DNA from: Polyangium aurulentum
GTDB lineage: Bacteria; Myxococcota_A; Polyangia; Polyangiales; Polyangiaceae
Direction: 5' to 3'
Assembly: GCA_945875545.1 (NCBI GenBank)
Contig: CAMCKZ010000009.1
Span: 1 to 58,321, forward strand
Length of the DNA stretch: 58,321 nt
The stretch's first letter is position 1. Every line of letters starts with the position of its first letter. This document shows positions 8,879 to 18,311 of this stretch, piece by piece. The notes below the pieces were generated by a model, which saw only the letters and a list, made by a program, of their open reading frames with translations, had not been told where the DNA came from and made no database searches. Both the position numbers and the translations under genes were made by a program.

Positions 8879-11800
8879 TTACCCCAGGTTGGAAGCGAGC
8901 CATTTCTCTGCATCGCTTAGCGATAAGCCGCAGCGCCTTGCGTAGTCTTCGAGTTGATCTTTTCCGATGCGGCCAACGGTGAAGTACTTGGCCTCCGCAT
9001 GTGGAAAAAAGAGCCCGCTCACGCTCGCGGCGGGGGTCATGGCCATCGATTCGGTCAGCGCCATGCCGCTTTGCGCCGCGTCGAGCATGTCAAAAAGCGT
9101 CGCCTTGGGAAGGTGGTCCGGGCATCCGGGGTAACCAAACGCGGGGCGAATGCCGCGGTACTTTTCGCGCAGCAAATCGTCAACGGCGATGCCCTCGATT
9201 GGCTCGTAGCCCCACGCCATGCGGGCCTCCCGGTGAAGCCATTCGGCCGCGGCTTCTGCCAAGCGATCCGCCAGGGCTTTTACAAGGATTGAGCGGTAGT
9301 CGTCGAGGCGAATTTCATGCTCCCGCGCGAGTTCTTCGGCCCCAATTCCAGCGGTCACAGCGAAGGCCCCGACGGTGTCGTTCGTGGCCCTTTCTTTCGG
9401 TGCCACGAAGTCTGCGAGGCACGGGTTTCCATCTTTTCCGGCCACCTGACGCCGAAGCATCGGGAAGCGCCGTTCGAGGTCGTCGTGCCCCGTGAGCACG
9501 AGGTCGTCGCCGTCGGAATGGGCACGAAAAAAGCCCCAGCTGGCCTTGGCCTTGACGCGCCCGTTTGCCACAATTTCCTTAAGCATTTCAGTGGCATCCG
9601 CGAATAGTTCTCGCGCTGCTTTGCCTTGTTCTGGGTCGTTCAAAAGCTCGGGGTAGCGCCCGCGAAGTTCCCAGCTCGTGAAGAAGAACGTCCAGTCGAT
9701 GAGCGGTACGAGCGCGTCGAGCGCGAGGTCGATGTGGCGAACCCCAAGAAAAGAGGGCGTCGGCAAATCCGCAAAAGAAAGCTCGCGTCGGCGTGCGCGG
9801 GCTTCTCCGATGGTGAGAAGATCGCGGCCCGTACGCGACGCAAATGCGGCACGCGTGATCGCCTGTTCCGCAAGAAGCTCTTTCGCGAAGACCTGTCTTT
9901 TCTCTTCGTTTAGGAGCTTGGATACGACCCCGACCGCGCGGGATGCGTCGAGGACGTGGGTCACAATGCCGCTGTATTCCGGCGCGATTTTCACCGCCGT
10001 GTGCGGCTTGCTCGTGGTCGCGCCGCCGATCAAAAGCGGGAGGTTCAAGCCCCGTGCCTGCATCTGCCGCGCCACGCCGACCATCTCATCGAGGCTCGGA
10101 GTGATGAGCCCCGAGAGGCCGATGATGTCGACCTGCTCGCGCTTGGCGGCCTCAAGAATTTTGTCGGTGGCAACCATCACACCGAGATCGATGATCTCGT
10201 AATGGTTGCAGCCGAGCACCACGCCGACGATATTTTTTCCGATATCGTGCACGTCTCCTTTGACGGTGGCGAGCAGCACTTTTCCGTTCTTTCGGAGTTT
10301 TCCCTTCTCTCCCTGGGCCTCAATGAGCGGGGTCAGACGCGCCACGGCTTGCTTCATTGCGCGGGCACTTTTGACGACTTGCGGGAGAAACATTTTCCCG
10401 GCTCCGAAGAGATCGCCGACCACTTGCATGCCGGCCATCAGCGGTCCTTCGATCACCTGGATCGGGGCGCCAAGAACGCCGAGAGCCTCGTCGACGTCGG
10501 CTTCGAGATGGTCGAGAATGCCGTGCACGAGCGCATGTTCCAAGCGTTTTTCCACGGAAGCGACGCGCCAGCGTTCGTCGACCTCGCGCTTGGTGCCGGA
10601 GCCAGTCACCCTCTGCGCAAGAACCAAGAGCCGGTCGGTGGCATCGTTTCGCCGATCGAAGAGCACGTCTTCAACCGTGTCTCGGAGCTCCGCCTCGAGG
10701 GAGTCGTAGACCGCCAGCTGGCCCGCATTGACAATGCCCATGTCGAGGCCCGCGCCGATGGCGTGGTACAAAAAACACGCGTGCATGGCCTCGCGAATGA
10801 CCTGATTTCCTCGAAATGAGAACGAGAGGTTCGAAATTCCGCCGCTGAATTTGGCCCCCACGCAGCGCACTTTCAGTTCCTTGATCGCGTCGATAAAATC
10901 GATCGCGTACCGCGCGTGCTCCTCAATTCCCGTGCCGACGGCGAACACGTTGGCGTCGAAAATGATGTCTTCGGGGCGAAAGTTCAAACGCGTGACGAGG
11001 AGCTGAAACGCGTGCTCCAGAATCTCAACTTTGCGCTTCGACGTGTCGGCTTGGCCCTTCTCATCGAAGGCCATCACCACGACCGCGGCACCAAAGCGTT
11101 GCGCGATGCGGGCCTTCTCAAGAAACGGCTCGACGCCGTCCTTCATGCTGATGGAATTGACGATTCCTTTGCCCTGAACACAGCGAAGCCCCGCCTCGAT
11201 GACCGACCAGCGGGAGCTGTCGATCATGATGGGAATGCGGGAAATTTCAGGCTCCGACGCGACGAGGTTCAAAAATCGGACCATGGCCGCCTCGGAATCG
11301 AGCATGCCTTCATCCATATTCACGTCGAGAATATTGGCGCCCCCGCGAACCTGATCGAGGGCCACCGAGAGGGCCGCGTTGAAGTCGTCGGCCTTGATGA
11401 GATTCGCAAAACGAGCCGAGCCCGTGACGTTCGTGCGCTCGCCCACGAGGAGAAAGTTGGACTCTTTGGTGACCGTGAGTCGTTCGAGCCCGGCGTAGTG
11501 CGTCAGTTTGTCGAACGCTTTTTCTCCGATGATTCGCGGCGGAACGTGCGCGACGCTTCGGGCGATCGCCGCGATGTGCTCCGGCGTTGTGCCGCAACAC
11601 CCGCCCACGAGGTTGACGAGCGAGGCTTCCGCAAACTCCTTGAGGAAGCCGCCCGTTTGCTCCGGCTCTTCGTCGTATTCGCCCATCGCGTTCGGGAGGC
11701 CTGCGTTCGGGTAACACGACACGCCGGCGCTGGATATTTCCGATAGTTCCTCCAAATACGGACGCATTTCGCGCGCCCCAAGCGCGCAGTTTAGGCCCAC

Positions 11801-12529
11801 AAAAAGAGGGTTCGCGTGGCGGATGCTCGTCCAAAAAGCGTCGACGGTTTGACCGCTCAGAGTTCGCCCGCTGCGGTCTGTGACGGTGACGGAAATGCCG
11901 ACAGGAAGGCGTCGACCGAGGGCGCGAAAGGCGTCGTCGATGGCCACGAGCGCGGCCTTCGCGTTGAGGGTGTCGAAGATGGTTTCGACGAGAAGGAGGT
12001 CGACCCCGCCCTCCATGAGTCCCCGCGTCTGTACTTCGTATGCGGCGCGTATTTCCTCAAATGTTACCGCGCGGTAAGCGGGATCGTTGACGTCGGGAGA
12101 CAGCGAGAGGGTGCGATTCGTCGGCCCGATAGCGCCGGCCACGAATCGAGGTTTGTCCGGCGTGCGATCGGACCACTCGGACGCGGCCCGTCGAGCGATT
12201 CGTGCGGCTTCGACGTTCAGGTCGAAGGCAATGGCCTCAAGGCCGTAATCCGCCTGGGCAATCGCTGTGGACGAGAATGTGTTGGTCTCGACGATGTCGG
12301 AACCGGCTGCAAAATACAGGTTGTGGATCTTGCCAATGACCTCGGGTTGCGTGAGCACCAAAAGGTCGTTGTTGCCTTTCAGTTCGCGGCCGTGATTCTG
12401 AAATCGCGACCCGCGAAACGCGCCTTCGTCGAGGCCTTCGCGCTGGATCATCGTGCCCATCGCGCCGTCAAGAATCAGAATGCGCTGCTGAAGGGCTGAG
12501 CGAAGCAGAACTTCCGGGTCGGTGGCCAT
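8879..12529 (-). CDS. metH: cobalamin-dependent methionine synthase
   Basis: 1216 aa, close to the family's usual 1200-1250. All four modules are present in order. The homocysteine/Zn domain has GLNCALGA and [10 protein letters not shown]. The methyl-THF pterin domain has [15 protein letters not shown] and [12 protein letters not shown]. The cobalamin cap and Rossmann domain has the [11 protein letters not shown] Asp-x-His-x-x-Gly motif that binds B12 base-off. The C-terminal reactivation domain has [13 protein letters not shown]. It therefore appears able both to make methionine from homocysteine and methyl-THF and to reactivate itself with SAM and flavodoxin. The start at 12529 lies 9 bp after the upstream DUF1704 stop, so the two are probably co-transcribed. 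No SAM or cobalamin riboswitch is visible, as the gap is too short. Confidence 0.97.
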   Translation of the reverse strand: MATDPEVLLRSALQQRILILDGAMGTMIQREGLDEGAFRGSRFQNHGRELKGNNDLLVLTQPEVIGKIHNLYFAAGSDIVETNTFSSTAIAQADYGLEAIAFDLNVEAARIARRAASEWSDRTPDKPRFVAGAIGPTNRTLSLSPDVNDPAYRAVTFEEIRAAYEVQTRGLMEGGVDLLLVETIFDTLNAKAALVAIDDAFRALGRRLPVGISVTVTDRSGRTLSGQTVDAFWTSIRHANPLFVGLNCALGAREMRPYLEELSEISSAGVSCYPNAGLPNAMGEYDEEPEQTGGFLKEFAEASLVNLVGGCCGTTPEHIAAIARSVAHVPPRIIGEKAFDKLTHYAGLERLTVTKESNFLLVGERTNVTGSARFANLIKADDFNAALSVALDQVRGGANILDVNMDEGMLDSEAAMVRFLNLVASEPEISRIPIMIDSSRWSVIEAGLRCVQGKGIVNSISMKDGVEPFLEKARIAQRFGAAVVVMAFDEKGQADTSKRKVEILEHAFQLLVTRLNFRPEDIIFDANVFAVGTGIEEHARYAIDFIDAIKELKVRCVGAKFSGGISNLSFSFRGNQVIREAMHACFLYHAIGAGLDMGIVNAGQLAVYDSLEAELRDTVEDVLFDRRNDATDRLLVLAQRVTGSGTKREVDERWRVASVEKRLEHALVHGILDHLEADVDEALGVLGAPIQVIEGPLMAGMQVVGDLFGAGKMFLPQVVKSARAMKQAVARLTPLIEAQGEKGKLRKNGKVLLATVKGDVHDIGKNIVGVVLGCNHYEIIDLGVMVATDKILEAAKREQVDIIGLSGLITPSLDEMVGVARQMQARGLNLPLLIGGATTSKPHTAVKIAPEYSGIVTHVLDASRAVGVVSKLLNEEKRQVFAKELLAEQAITRAAFASRTGRDLLTIGEARARRRELSFADLPTPSFLGVRHIDLALDALVPLIDWTFFFTSWELRGRYPELLNDPEQGKAARELFADATEMLKEIVANGRVKAKASWGFFRAHSDGDDLVLTGHDDLERRFPMLRRQVAGKDGNPCLADFVAPKERATNDTVGAFAVTAGIGAEELAREHEIRLDDYRSILVKALADRLAEAAAEWLHREARMAWGYEPIEGIAVDDLLREKYRGIRPAFGYPGCPDHLPKATLFDMLDAAQSGMALTESMAMTPAASVSGLFFPHAEAKYFTVGRIGKDQLEDYARRCGLSLSDAEKWLASNLG

Positions 12530-12538
12530 GGTGCGCGC

Positions 12539-13693
12539 TTAGCGCAAAACACCGCCCGTCCCCATGGCTTTGCGCAGGTCCGCGCACCACTCCGGGGCAA
12601 CGACGGCGCAGGCAAAGAGCGCCTCGTCGCCAGCGTGCTCCGCAAGGTGATCGCGTATGCGTATGTAGTAGTTAAGGTAATGCGATTCGCGGCCAAGGCC
12701 AGGAAGCGTGCCGAGACTGCCTCGAAAAAGGCGTTCTGCGAGGGCGTACGCCGCCTCGTGGGTGAACGCCGCCTCGCGCTGCAAAGCCCGAAGCACGTCG
12801 ACGAACGAGGCACCGTCGGCCATGCGCGCGCATGCGAGGGTGCGCCACGCAAGCTCGTGTTTCCGTGGCGCAGTCAGGAGACCCGCGCGCTCTTCGCACC
12901 GGAGGGCCCAACCTTCTTGCGCTGCAATTCCCTGGGCGGATCCGATCCGCGTCAACGCATGCCCCACGCGGTTGGCGCGCACGCGCGGGAGAACGTGACC
13001 CTCGATTTCGTGAACGACGGTGCGCCGCAAGGTCGCTTCGGTGAGTCTGCGACCCACCGCGACGGCCACAAATCCGTCGCCCGTGGCGGCGAGGGCGGCC
13101 ATCCCGGCCCGCGCCGTGACCGGCCAGTCGACCGCGACTTCGGCGAGCCGGGATCGCAACGCGCTTTCGAGGGAAACGCCAGGACCATCGCTCGCAACGA
13201 ATGGTTCGTGCGCGGGCGGTACTTGCAGTCTGCACCATTCGTTCGCGAGGGCGATCGCGGCCGCCGATGGAGCGTTACCCCGTTGCGAGAGGTGGGAAAA
13301 TCTCCGCGTCCCGACCGACTCCGCCATCTCCGTGTATTCTGCAAGTTCGTGCGCGCGCGCCGCGAGCAACCGGGCCACCGAACAGCCGCGCTCGCCGCCC
13401 AGAAAACGAGCCAGCGCGCGGAGTGCCTCCCCTCGCCCATCGGCATCATATCGAGCATAATTCCACGCGGGACTCGCCTCTGTGCCCGTCCATCGGCGTC
13501 GCTCGTCGCTGGCGTTAAGGGGCACGATGGCCGACGACAGCGGGCACGTAGCCGACGCTTCGCGAAGGGCTCGCAGCGCACTCGGAAGCCACGGGTGGTC
13601 CAGCGCCGCTTCTTCGTCGCTGCTTCGACAAGCCTGTTCGTCCAATTGGGGGGGCACGGTGAGCATCTCAAAAACGGCGTTCTGCGGCACCAA
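12539..13693 (-). CDS. DUF1704 / MATCAP-type zinc peptidase (QEGLA-motif family)
   Basis: 384 aa. The C-terminal half carries the hallmark of DUF1704 proteins (flavohemoglobin expression-modulating QEGLA-motif family, related to eukaryotic MATCAP tubulin carboxypeptidases): an HExxxH zinc site in VVHEIEGHVLPR, followed about 20 residues later by AQEGWALRCEE, the QEG[LW]A motif that supplies the third ligand. The N-terminal half is Ala/Arg-rich and poorly conserved in appearance. The natural substrate in bacteria is unknown. The gene begins 151 bp from the divergent PhoH gene and runs directly into metH, which is an unusual pairing. Confidence 0.85.
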   Translation of the reverse strand: MVPQNAVFEMLTVPPQLDEQACRSSDEEAALDHPWLPSALRALREASATCPLSSAIVPLNASDERRRWTGTEASPAWNYARYDADGRGEALRALARFLGGERGCSVARLLAARAHELAEYTEMAESVGTRRFSHLSQRGNAPSAAAIALANEWCRLQVPPAHEPFVASDGPGVSLESALRSRLAEVAVDWPVTARAGMAALAATGDGFVAVAVGRRLTEATLRRTVVHEIEGHVLPRVRANRVGHALTRIGSAQGIAAQEGWALRCEERAGLLTAPRKHELAWRTLACARMADGASFVDVLRALQREAAFTHEAAYALAERLFRGSLGTLPGLGRESHYLNYYIRIRDHLAEHAGDEALFACAVVAPEWCADLRKAMGTGGVLR

Positions 13694-13844
13694 ATGCCAA
13701 GGAACTTGCTGCCACTACTTCCGCTGCGTACGCGCGCCGATGACATTCGTCGCACGTCCCGCGTGTCTGCGGTTGCATCCGAGGCGCAGCGCGGGGACCA
13801 TAGGGCGAAAGACCCACGCCGGGTGGGATCTAAAGGGAACCCGA

Positions 13845-15155
13845 ATGAAGAAGAACTACGTCCTCGATACGAATGTCCTCCTCCACGATCCCAGAGCGAT
13901 TTTTCGCTTCGACGACAACCACGTGGTCATCCCGATCTACGTCATCGAAGAAATCGATCAGTTCAAACGAGAGGCCAGCGAACGAGGTCGTAATGCCCGT
14001 CAAATCACCAGGTTCCTCGACGAGCTTCGGGAGCAGGGCACGCTCTCGAGCGGCGTTGCTCTTGAGGGCGGCGGCAAGCTCACCGTCGCGGTTCCATCGA
14101 AAAAACCCGAGCTTCCGAGCGCCATCGACAAAGCCACGATGGACGCGGCCATCCTGCAAACGGCCTTCGATGTGCGCGTTTCGGACCCGGGCACGCCGAC
14201 GATTTTCGTCACGATGGACACGAACCTGCGCATTCGCGCCGACGCCCTCGGCCTGCCCGCAGAGAACTACGAAAATCAGCGGGTTGATGTCGACGAGGCG
14301 CTCGAGACGGGCCTTCGCGATATCGACGTTGACACGGGCGCCATCGATGAATTTTTTCGCGAGGGTTTCTTGGCGATTGAGCTCACGTACCTGCGTCCTC
14401 ACGCAGGTGTCGTCCTTCGCGACAAGACCAACCCCGCGCACACGGCCCTCGGTCGCTACGACTTCGCGCGTAAGGGAGTGGCGGCACTTCGGGTGCCCCG
14501 CGACGGCGTTCTCGGCCTTCGCCCACGCAACAAAGAGCAGGCTTTTGCCCTCGATATTCTCCTAGACGACTCCATTCGCATCGTGACGCTCGCGGGCAAA
14601 GCGGGCACCGGCAAGACCTTGCTGGCGCTCGCGGCGGGTCTCAAACGTACAACAGAAGATGCAGTCTACACGCGTGTGCTGGTCTCGCGTCCCATCATGC
14701 CCCTCGGCCGCGATCTTGGTTTTCTCCCCGGCGACGTCGACGAAAAACTGAACCCGTGGATGCAGCCCATCTTCGACAACCTCGAAATGATTTATGGCGC
14801 GGGCAGCAAAAAAGGAACCCGCGCTTACGCCGAGTTGATCGCTTCAGGGCAAGTGCAAGTGGAGCCTCTCACGTACATTCGCGGGCGCTCGTTGCCCCAG
14901 CAATACATCATCGTCGACGAGGCCCAAAACCTGACTCCCCACGAGGTAAAAACCATCATCACCCGCGCCGGCGACGGCACGAAGATCGTGCTCACGGGCG
15001 ACACCAATCAGATCGACAACCCGTTTCTCGATTCGGCCTCAAACGGTCTCACGGTCGTCGCCGATCGGTTTCGCGGCCAAGTGCTGGCGGGGCACATTGT
15101 GCTCTCCAAAGGTGAACGCAGCGAACTCGCGGAGCTCGCCGCCAACCTGCTGTAG
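13845..15155 (+). CDS. PIN-PhoH family ATPase/RNase (PhoH2 type)
   Basis: 436 aa from the ATG at 13845 (KKNYVLDTNVLLHDP). The first roughly 150 residues are a PIN nuclease domain with acidic residues in YVLDTNVLL, EEIDQFK and FVTMDTNLRIRA. The C-terminal part is a PhoH ATPase: Walker A LAGKAGTGKTLLALAAG, Walker B YIIVDEAQNLTPHEV, and sensor LTGDTNQIDNPFLD. PIN-PhoH fusions are reported to unwind and cleave RNA, in some species with a small antitoxin-like partner. No small partner gene is visible directly upstream here. It stands alone, divergent from DUF1704. Confidence 0.93.
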   Translation: MKKNYVLDTNVLLHDPRAIFRFDDNHVVIPIYVIEEIDQFKREASERGRNARQITRFLDELREQGTLSSGVALEGGGKLTVAVPSKKPELPSAIDKATMDAAILQTAFDVRVSDPGTPTIFVTMDTNLRIRADALGLPAENYENQRVDVDEALETGLRDIDVDTGAIDEFFREGFLAIELTYLRPHAGVVLRDKTNPAHTALGRYDFARKGVAALRVPRDGVLGLRPRNKEQAFALDILLDDSIRIVTLAGKAGTGKTLLALAAGLKRTTEDAVYTRVLVSRPIMPLGRDLGFLPGDVDEKLNPWMQPIFDNLEMIYGAGSKKGTRAYAELIASGQVQVEPLTYIRGRSLPQQYIIVDEAQNLTPHEVKTIITRAGDGTKIVLTGDTNQIDNPFLDSASNGLTVVADRFRGQVLAGHIVLSKGERSELAELAANLL

Positions 15156-15362
15156 AACTGCGGGAAAAAACGGCCCTGAATGGTCGCATTTTGCCGCCGC
15201 AAATCCGTTTACGCACCGGCGCGAAGTTTCCGTGGCAACGGGAGGCGCACCGCGTTATTCACTCGCACGCCCAGCGCGACGTCGGCGACCCAGCTCGTTT
15301 CGAGACGGATCGACACTGCCCCGCTTGGCGTACAGTGGTGAATCTCTTTTTGGGAGGTACTC

Positions 15363-16649
15363 GTGAGCGACAAGGCCCATATTCAAGTCGGTGATCAGAG
15401 CTTCGAGTGCGGGGTTGTCACCGGCACCGAAAACGAACGTGCCCTCGATATTTCCCAGCTGCGCGCGAAAACGGGGCTTGTAACCCTCGACCCGGCGTTC
15501 ATGAACACCGCCAGTACGAAGAGCGCGATTACGTTCATCGACGGCGATGCAGGCATTTTGCGCTACCGTGGCTACCCCATCGAGCAGCTCGCCGAGCAGT
15601 CCACGTTCGTCGAAACCGCGTACCTTTTGATGTACGGGCACTTGCCGAACGAGGTGGAGCTTGAGCGTTTTTCCACGTCGCTGACGCGGCACTCGCTCCT
15701 GCACGAAGACATGAAGCGCTTCTTCGATGGGTACCCGTCCACCGCCCATCCGATGGCCGTTTTGTCGTCGATGATTTGCGGGCTGTCGGCGTATTACCCC
15801 GCCACCCTCGACGTCGACAACAAAGACCACTTCGACATCACCGCGGCGCGGCTCATCTCGAAGGTGCGAACGATCGCGGCGTATGCGTACAAGAAGAGCA
15901 TCGGTCAGCCGTTCGTGTACCCGCGCAACGATCACAAGTACTGCGGCAACTTCCTGAACATGATGTTCTCCGTTCCAGCGGAGCCCTACTTCGTCGATCC
16001 GGAGGCCGAGAAGGTGATGAACCTCCTCCTGATTCTCCACGCCGACCACGAACAGAATTGTTCCACGAGCACGGTGCGCCTCGTGGGTTCATCCAAAGCC
16101 AACCTCTACGCCACGATTTCGGCCGGGGTGAATGCGCTTTGGGGTCCGCTTCACGGCGGTGCCAACCAAGAAGTCATCGAGATGCTGGAGGCCATTAAGG
16201 CCGATGGCGGAGACGTCAAGAAGTACGTCGCCCTGGCAAAAGACAAGAACTCCACGTTCAAGCTCATGGGCTTTGGGCATCGCGTTTACAAAAACTTCGA
16301 TCCCCGCGCGAAGATTATCAAGAAAGCCGCCGACGGCGTTCTCGCCAGACTCGGGATCAACGATCCCCTCCTCGACATCGCGAAAGAGCTCGAAGAAGTC
16401 GCCCTTCGCGACGACTACTTCGCCGAGCGAAAACTCTACCCGAACGTCGATTTTTACTCGGGCATTATCTACCGCGCCATGGGCTTCCCCACGAACATGT
16501 TCACCGTGCTCTTCGCCATGGGCCGCATGCCCGGCTGGATTGCCCACTGGAAGGAAATGGTCGACGATCCGACCATGAAGATCGGCCGTCCGCGGCAAGT
16601 GTATACCGGTGCCCCAGCCCGCGACTACACACCGCTTGTTTCGCGGTAG
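15363..16649 (+). CDS. gltA: citrate synthase
   Basis: 428 aa, the usual length of type II bacterial citrate synthase. The GTG start at 15363 is fixed by a strong ribosome site (GGGAGG, 6 bases upstream) and by the family N-terminus (LDISQLRAKTGLVTLDPAFMNT). The catalytic His residues are in GPLHGGANQEVIEML and MGFGHRVYKNFDPRA, and the catalytic Asp in LYPNVDFYSGIIYRAMG. It condenses oxaloacetate and acetyl-CoA at the entry of the TCA cycle. It is a monocistronic unit, preceded by 207 bp of non-coding DNA and closed by a rho-independent terminator. Confidence 0.97.
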   Translation: MSDKAHIQVGDQSFECGVVTGTENERALDISQLRAKTGLVTLDPAFMNTASTKSAITFIDGDAGILRYRGYPIEQLAEQSTFVETAYLLMYGHLPNEVELERFSTSLTRHSLLHEDMKRFFDGYPSTAHPMAVLSSMICGLSAYYPATLDVDNKDHFDITAARLISKVRTIAAYAYKKSIGQPFVYPRNDHKYCGNFLNMMFSVPAEPYFVDPEAEKVMNLLLILHADHEQNCSTSTVRLVGSSKANLYATISAGVNALWGPLHGGANQEVIEMLEAIKADGGDVKKYVALAKDKNSTFKLMGFGHRVYKNFDPRAKIIKKAADGVLARLGINDPLLDIAKELEEVALRDDYFAERKLYPNVDFYSGIIYRAMGFPTNMFTVLFAMGRMPGWIAHWKEMVDDPTMKIGRPRQVYTGAPARDYTPLVSR

Positions 16650-16716
16650 GTTCGCGGCAGTCCGTCATGTTACATGGTATTACTAGGCCATATGGCCTGT
16701 AGTACCGCAAAAGAGC

Positions 16717-16751
16717 CCGTCGCCCCCAATCCAAGAGGGCGACGGTTTTTT
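16717..16751 (+). terminator. rho-independent terminator of the citrate synthase gene
   Basis: A perfect 9-bp stem, CCGTCGCCC (16717-16725) with GGGCGACGG (16737-16745), encloses an 11-base loop and is followed at once by TTTTTT. It lies 68 bp after the citrate synthase stop. Just upstream (16687-16698) is a 12-bp palindrome, GGCCATATGGCC, flanked by partial complementarity, whose role is unclear. Confidence 0.9.
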
Positions 16752-16778
16752 GGTTTTCCAGGCTTTTTAGCTGTGTTT

Positions 16779-17675
16779 TTAGCTGTGACGGAGAGCCCCG
16801 CGCGCCCGATGAAACGCGAAGAAAGCGTCGCGAACAGCCTCAGGTGCTTCCACCTGCGGGTAGTGGCCGATGCCCGGAAGTCTGACGACGTCCGCATTTT
16901 GGACATCCGCTTCGTAGCGGTCGGCCATGGCCCCGCCGGACACCGGATCCTCGGGGCCGCTGATCAGCCGCGAGGGTATCGGGGAATCGAGAACGGCGTT
17001 CACCCAGCGATCCCGCTGAATCCGGCGCTCGGCCATGTAGCCCAGGAGCTTCGGTAACACGAGGTGGCCATCGTCTTGGCGCAGCTGCCACCAGGTGTCT
17101 GCGAGGAACTCGTCGCTGGGCGGCGTAGCCGGTCCAAAAATGTCCCGCATGCCCCTGCGAAAGAGCCTCTCGGACATGAACCGCGCCACGAAGCGACCGA
17201 AGGGCCCCACGAGGAGCTTCTGCACGAAGCGAGGCCGGTGCATCTCGGGAAAGATGCCTCCATTTAGGTAACATACTGATTTAATATGAAGTATGCTGTC
17301 TGACTGTGCTCCGTCTTCCTGCGTACGCGCGATGAGTTCTTGCGCCACCGACACGCCGTAATCATGCGCGAGCAAGTGAGCCTCGCGGACCCCAACCTTT
17401 CGCGCGAGAGCGGTCACGAGGTTCGCTTGATCCACGAGTGAATACGGGTACTTGGGAGGTTTTTCCGAAAGTCCGAAGCCGATGAAATCGCAGGCGATAA
17501 CTCGAAAATGCGCGGTGAGGCTCGGCTCTATGGCCGCAAAATCGAACGTGGCGCTCGGAAATCCGTGGAGCAAAATGAGAAGAGGCCCGTCGCCGTGGTC
17601 GCGAAAAAAGATGCGATGACCTCGGTGCAAAGTCCAGGTCCCGCCCTTGCGCCACGCGGCGAGCTCCGGGGTCAC
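16779..17675 (-). CDS. alpha/beta hydrolase, MEST/haloalkane-dehalogenase-like
   Basis: 298 aa. The fold is shown by the oxyanion segment LILLHGFPSATFDF, the nucleophile elbow LLAHDYGVSVAQELI with Asp as the nucleophile (as in epoxide hydrolases and haloalkane dehalogenases rather than Ser esterases), and the C-terminal catalytic His in GIGHYPQVEAPE. The segment YLNGGIFPEMHRPRFVQKLL closely resembles the MEST (PEG1) subfamily. Substrate unknown. The GTG start at 17675 overlaps the stop of the glutaredoxin-like gene (GTGA), so the two are translationally coupled. Confidence 0.87.
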   Translation of the reverse strand: MTPELAAWRKGGTWTLHRGHRIFFRDHGDGPLLILLHGFPSATFDFAAIEPSLTAHFRVIACDFIGFGLSEKPPKYPYSLVDQANLVTALARKVGVREAHLLAHDYGVSVAQELIARTQEDGAQSDSILHIKSVCYLNGGIFPEMHRPRFVQKLLVGPFGRFVARFMSERLFRRGMRDIFGPATPPSDEFLADTWWQLRQDDGHLVLPKLLGYMAERRIQRDRWVNAVLDSPIPSRLISGPEDPVSGGAMADRYEADVQNADVVRLPGIGHYPQVEAPEAVRDAFFAFHRARGALRHS

Positions 17676-18052
17676 GTCGTGCGCTCGGCCGCCAACAATG
17701 CCTTGATTTCGCCCGTGTCGATCGCCTTCTTAATGTCGTTGGCACCGCCCAAAAGAACGCCGCGGACAAACACCATCGGGAAGGTCGGCCAGCCCGTCCA
17801 AAGCTTGAGAGCATTTCTGCGGCGCCATTGGCCCAAGTACGACCCGTATTCAAGATATGTGTATTTTACACCTGCTTCGTCGAGAGTCTTTCGCGCGCGT
17901 TTCGGCGCGGGATTCTGCGCCATTCCCACCACCACGACATCGTGAGCGAGCACCGCCGCACGCACTTCGTCGACGATATCGCGGTGATTGTTGGCGACTT
18001 GTTCGCGAATGGCGGGATGAATGCAGGCTTCCGACAAGATAGTACGTGGCAT
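17672..18052 (-). CDS. glutaredoxin-fold protein lacking active-site cysteines
   Basis: 126 aa from the ATG at 18052. The fold follows monothiol glutaredoxins: an N-terminal helix, the strand VVVVGM, then the active-site helix RARKTLDEAGVKYTYLE, the cis-Pro segment WPTFPMVFVRG and the GSH-binding LLGGANDIKKAI. Where CPYC or CGFS should be the sequence reads AQNPAPKRA, with no Cys. The only cysteine is near the N-terminus (SEACIHP). It cannot do normal dithiol chemistry, so a binding, Fe-S carrier or regulatory role is possible but unproven. It overlaps the hydrolase gene by 4 bp. Confidence 0.8.
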   Translation of the reverse strand: MPRTILSEACIHPAIREQVANNHRDIVDEVRAAVLAHDVVVVGMAQNPAPKRARKTLDEAGVKYTYLEYGSYLGQWRRRNALKLWTGWPTFPMVFVRGVLLGGANDIKKAIDTGEIKALLAAERTT

Positions 18053-18311
18053 GCTCTGGACCCTAGAAGGCCTGGGGTCCAGGGTCGAGGGTGGCCCTCG
18101 CACCGGCGCGAATGTTTCGCACCTCCACGCGGCATCACCCAGTGTCTTGCCGGCCGCGAAAAACACGCGTCGCGCAGCCCGGCGCGTCGCGCGAACCTTG
18201 CGAGCAGTGGGAAAAGTCGCAGCCCTAGCCCTGCGCCCTGCGCGCGAAAAACGTCGAGGCGTTGCGCTTCGGCTTTCATGCTCCGCTTGGCAAGCTGGTA
18301 GCGTTTTTTCC

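Noticed and set aside
12530-12538. SAM or cobalamin riboswitch before metH
   Set aside because: The gap to the upstream gene is only 9 bp, and the DUF1704 leader (13694-13844) shows no recognisable riboswitch core.
12635-13993. 452-codon plus-strand ORF across DUF1704
   Set aside because: It is antisense to the DUF1704 gene, Arg/Pro-rich, without domains, and overlaps the PhoH start in another frame.
16687-16698. GGCCATATGGCC palindrome as an operator
   Set aside because: It lies after the citrate synthase stop and just before the terminator. A single 12-bp palindrome with weak flanks gives no support for a regulator site.
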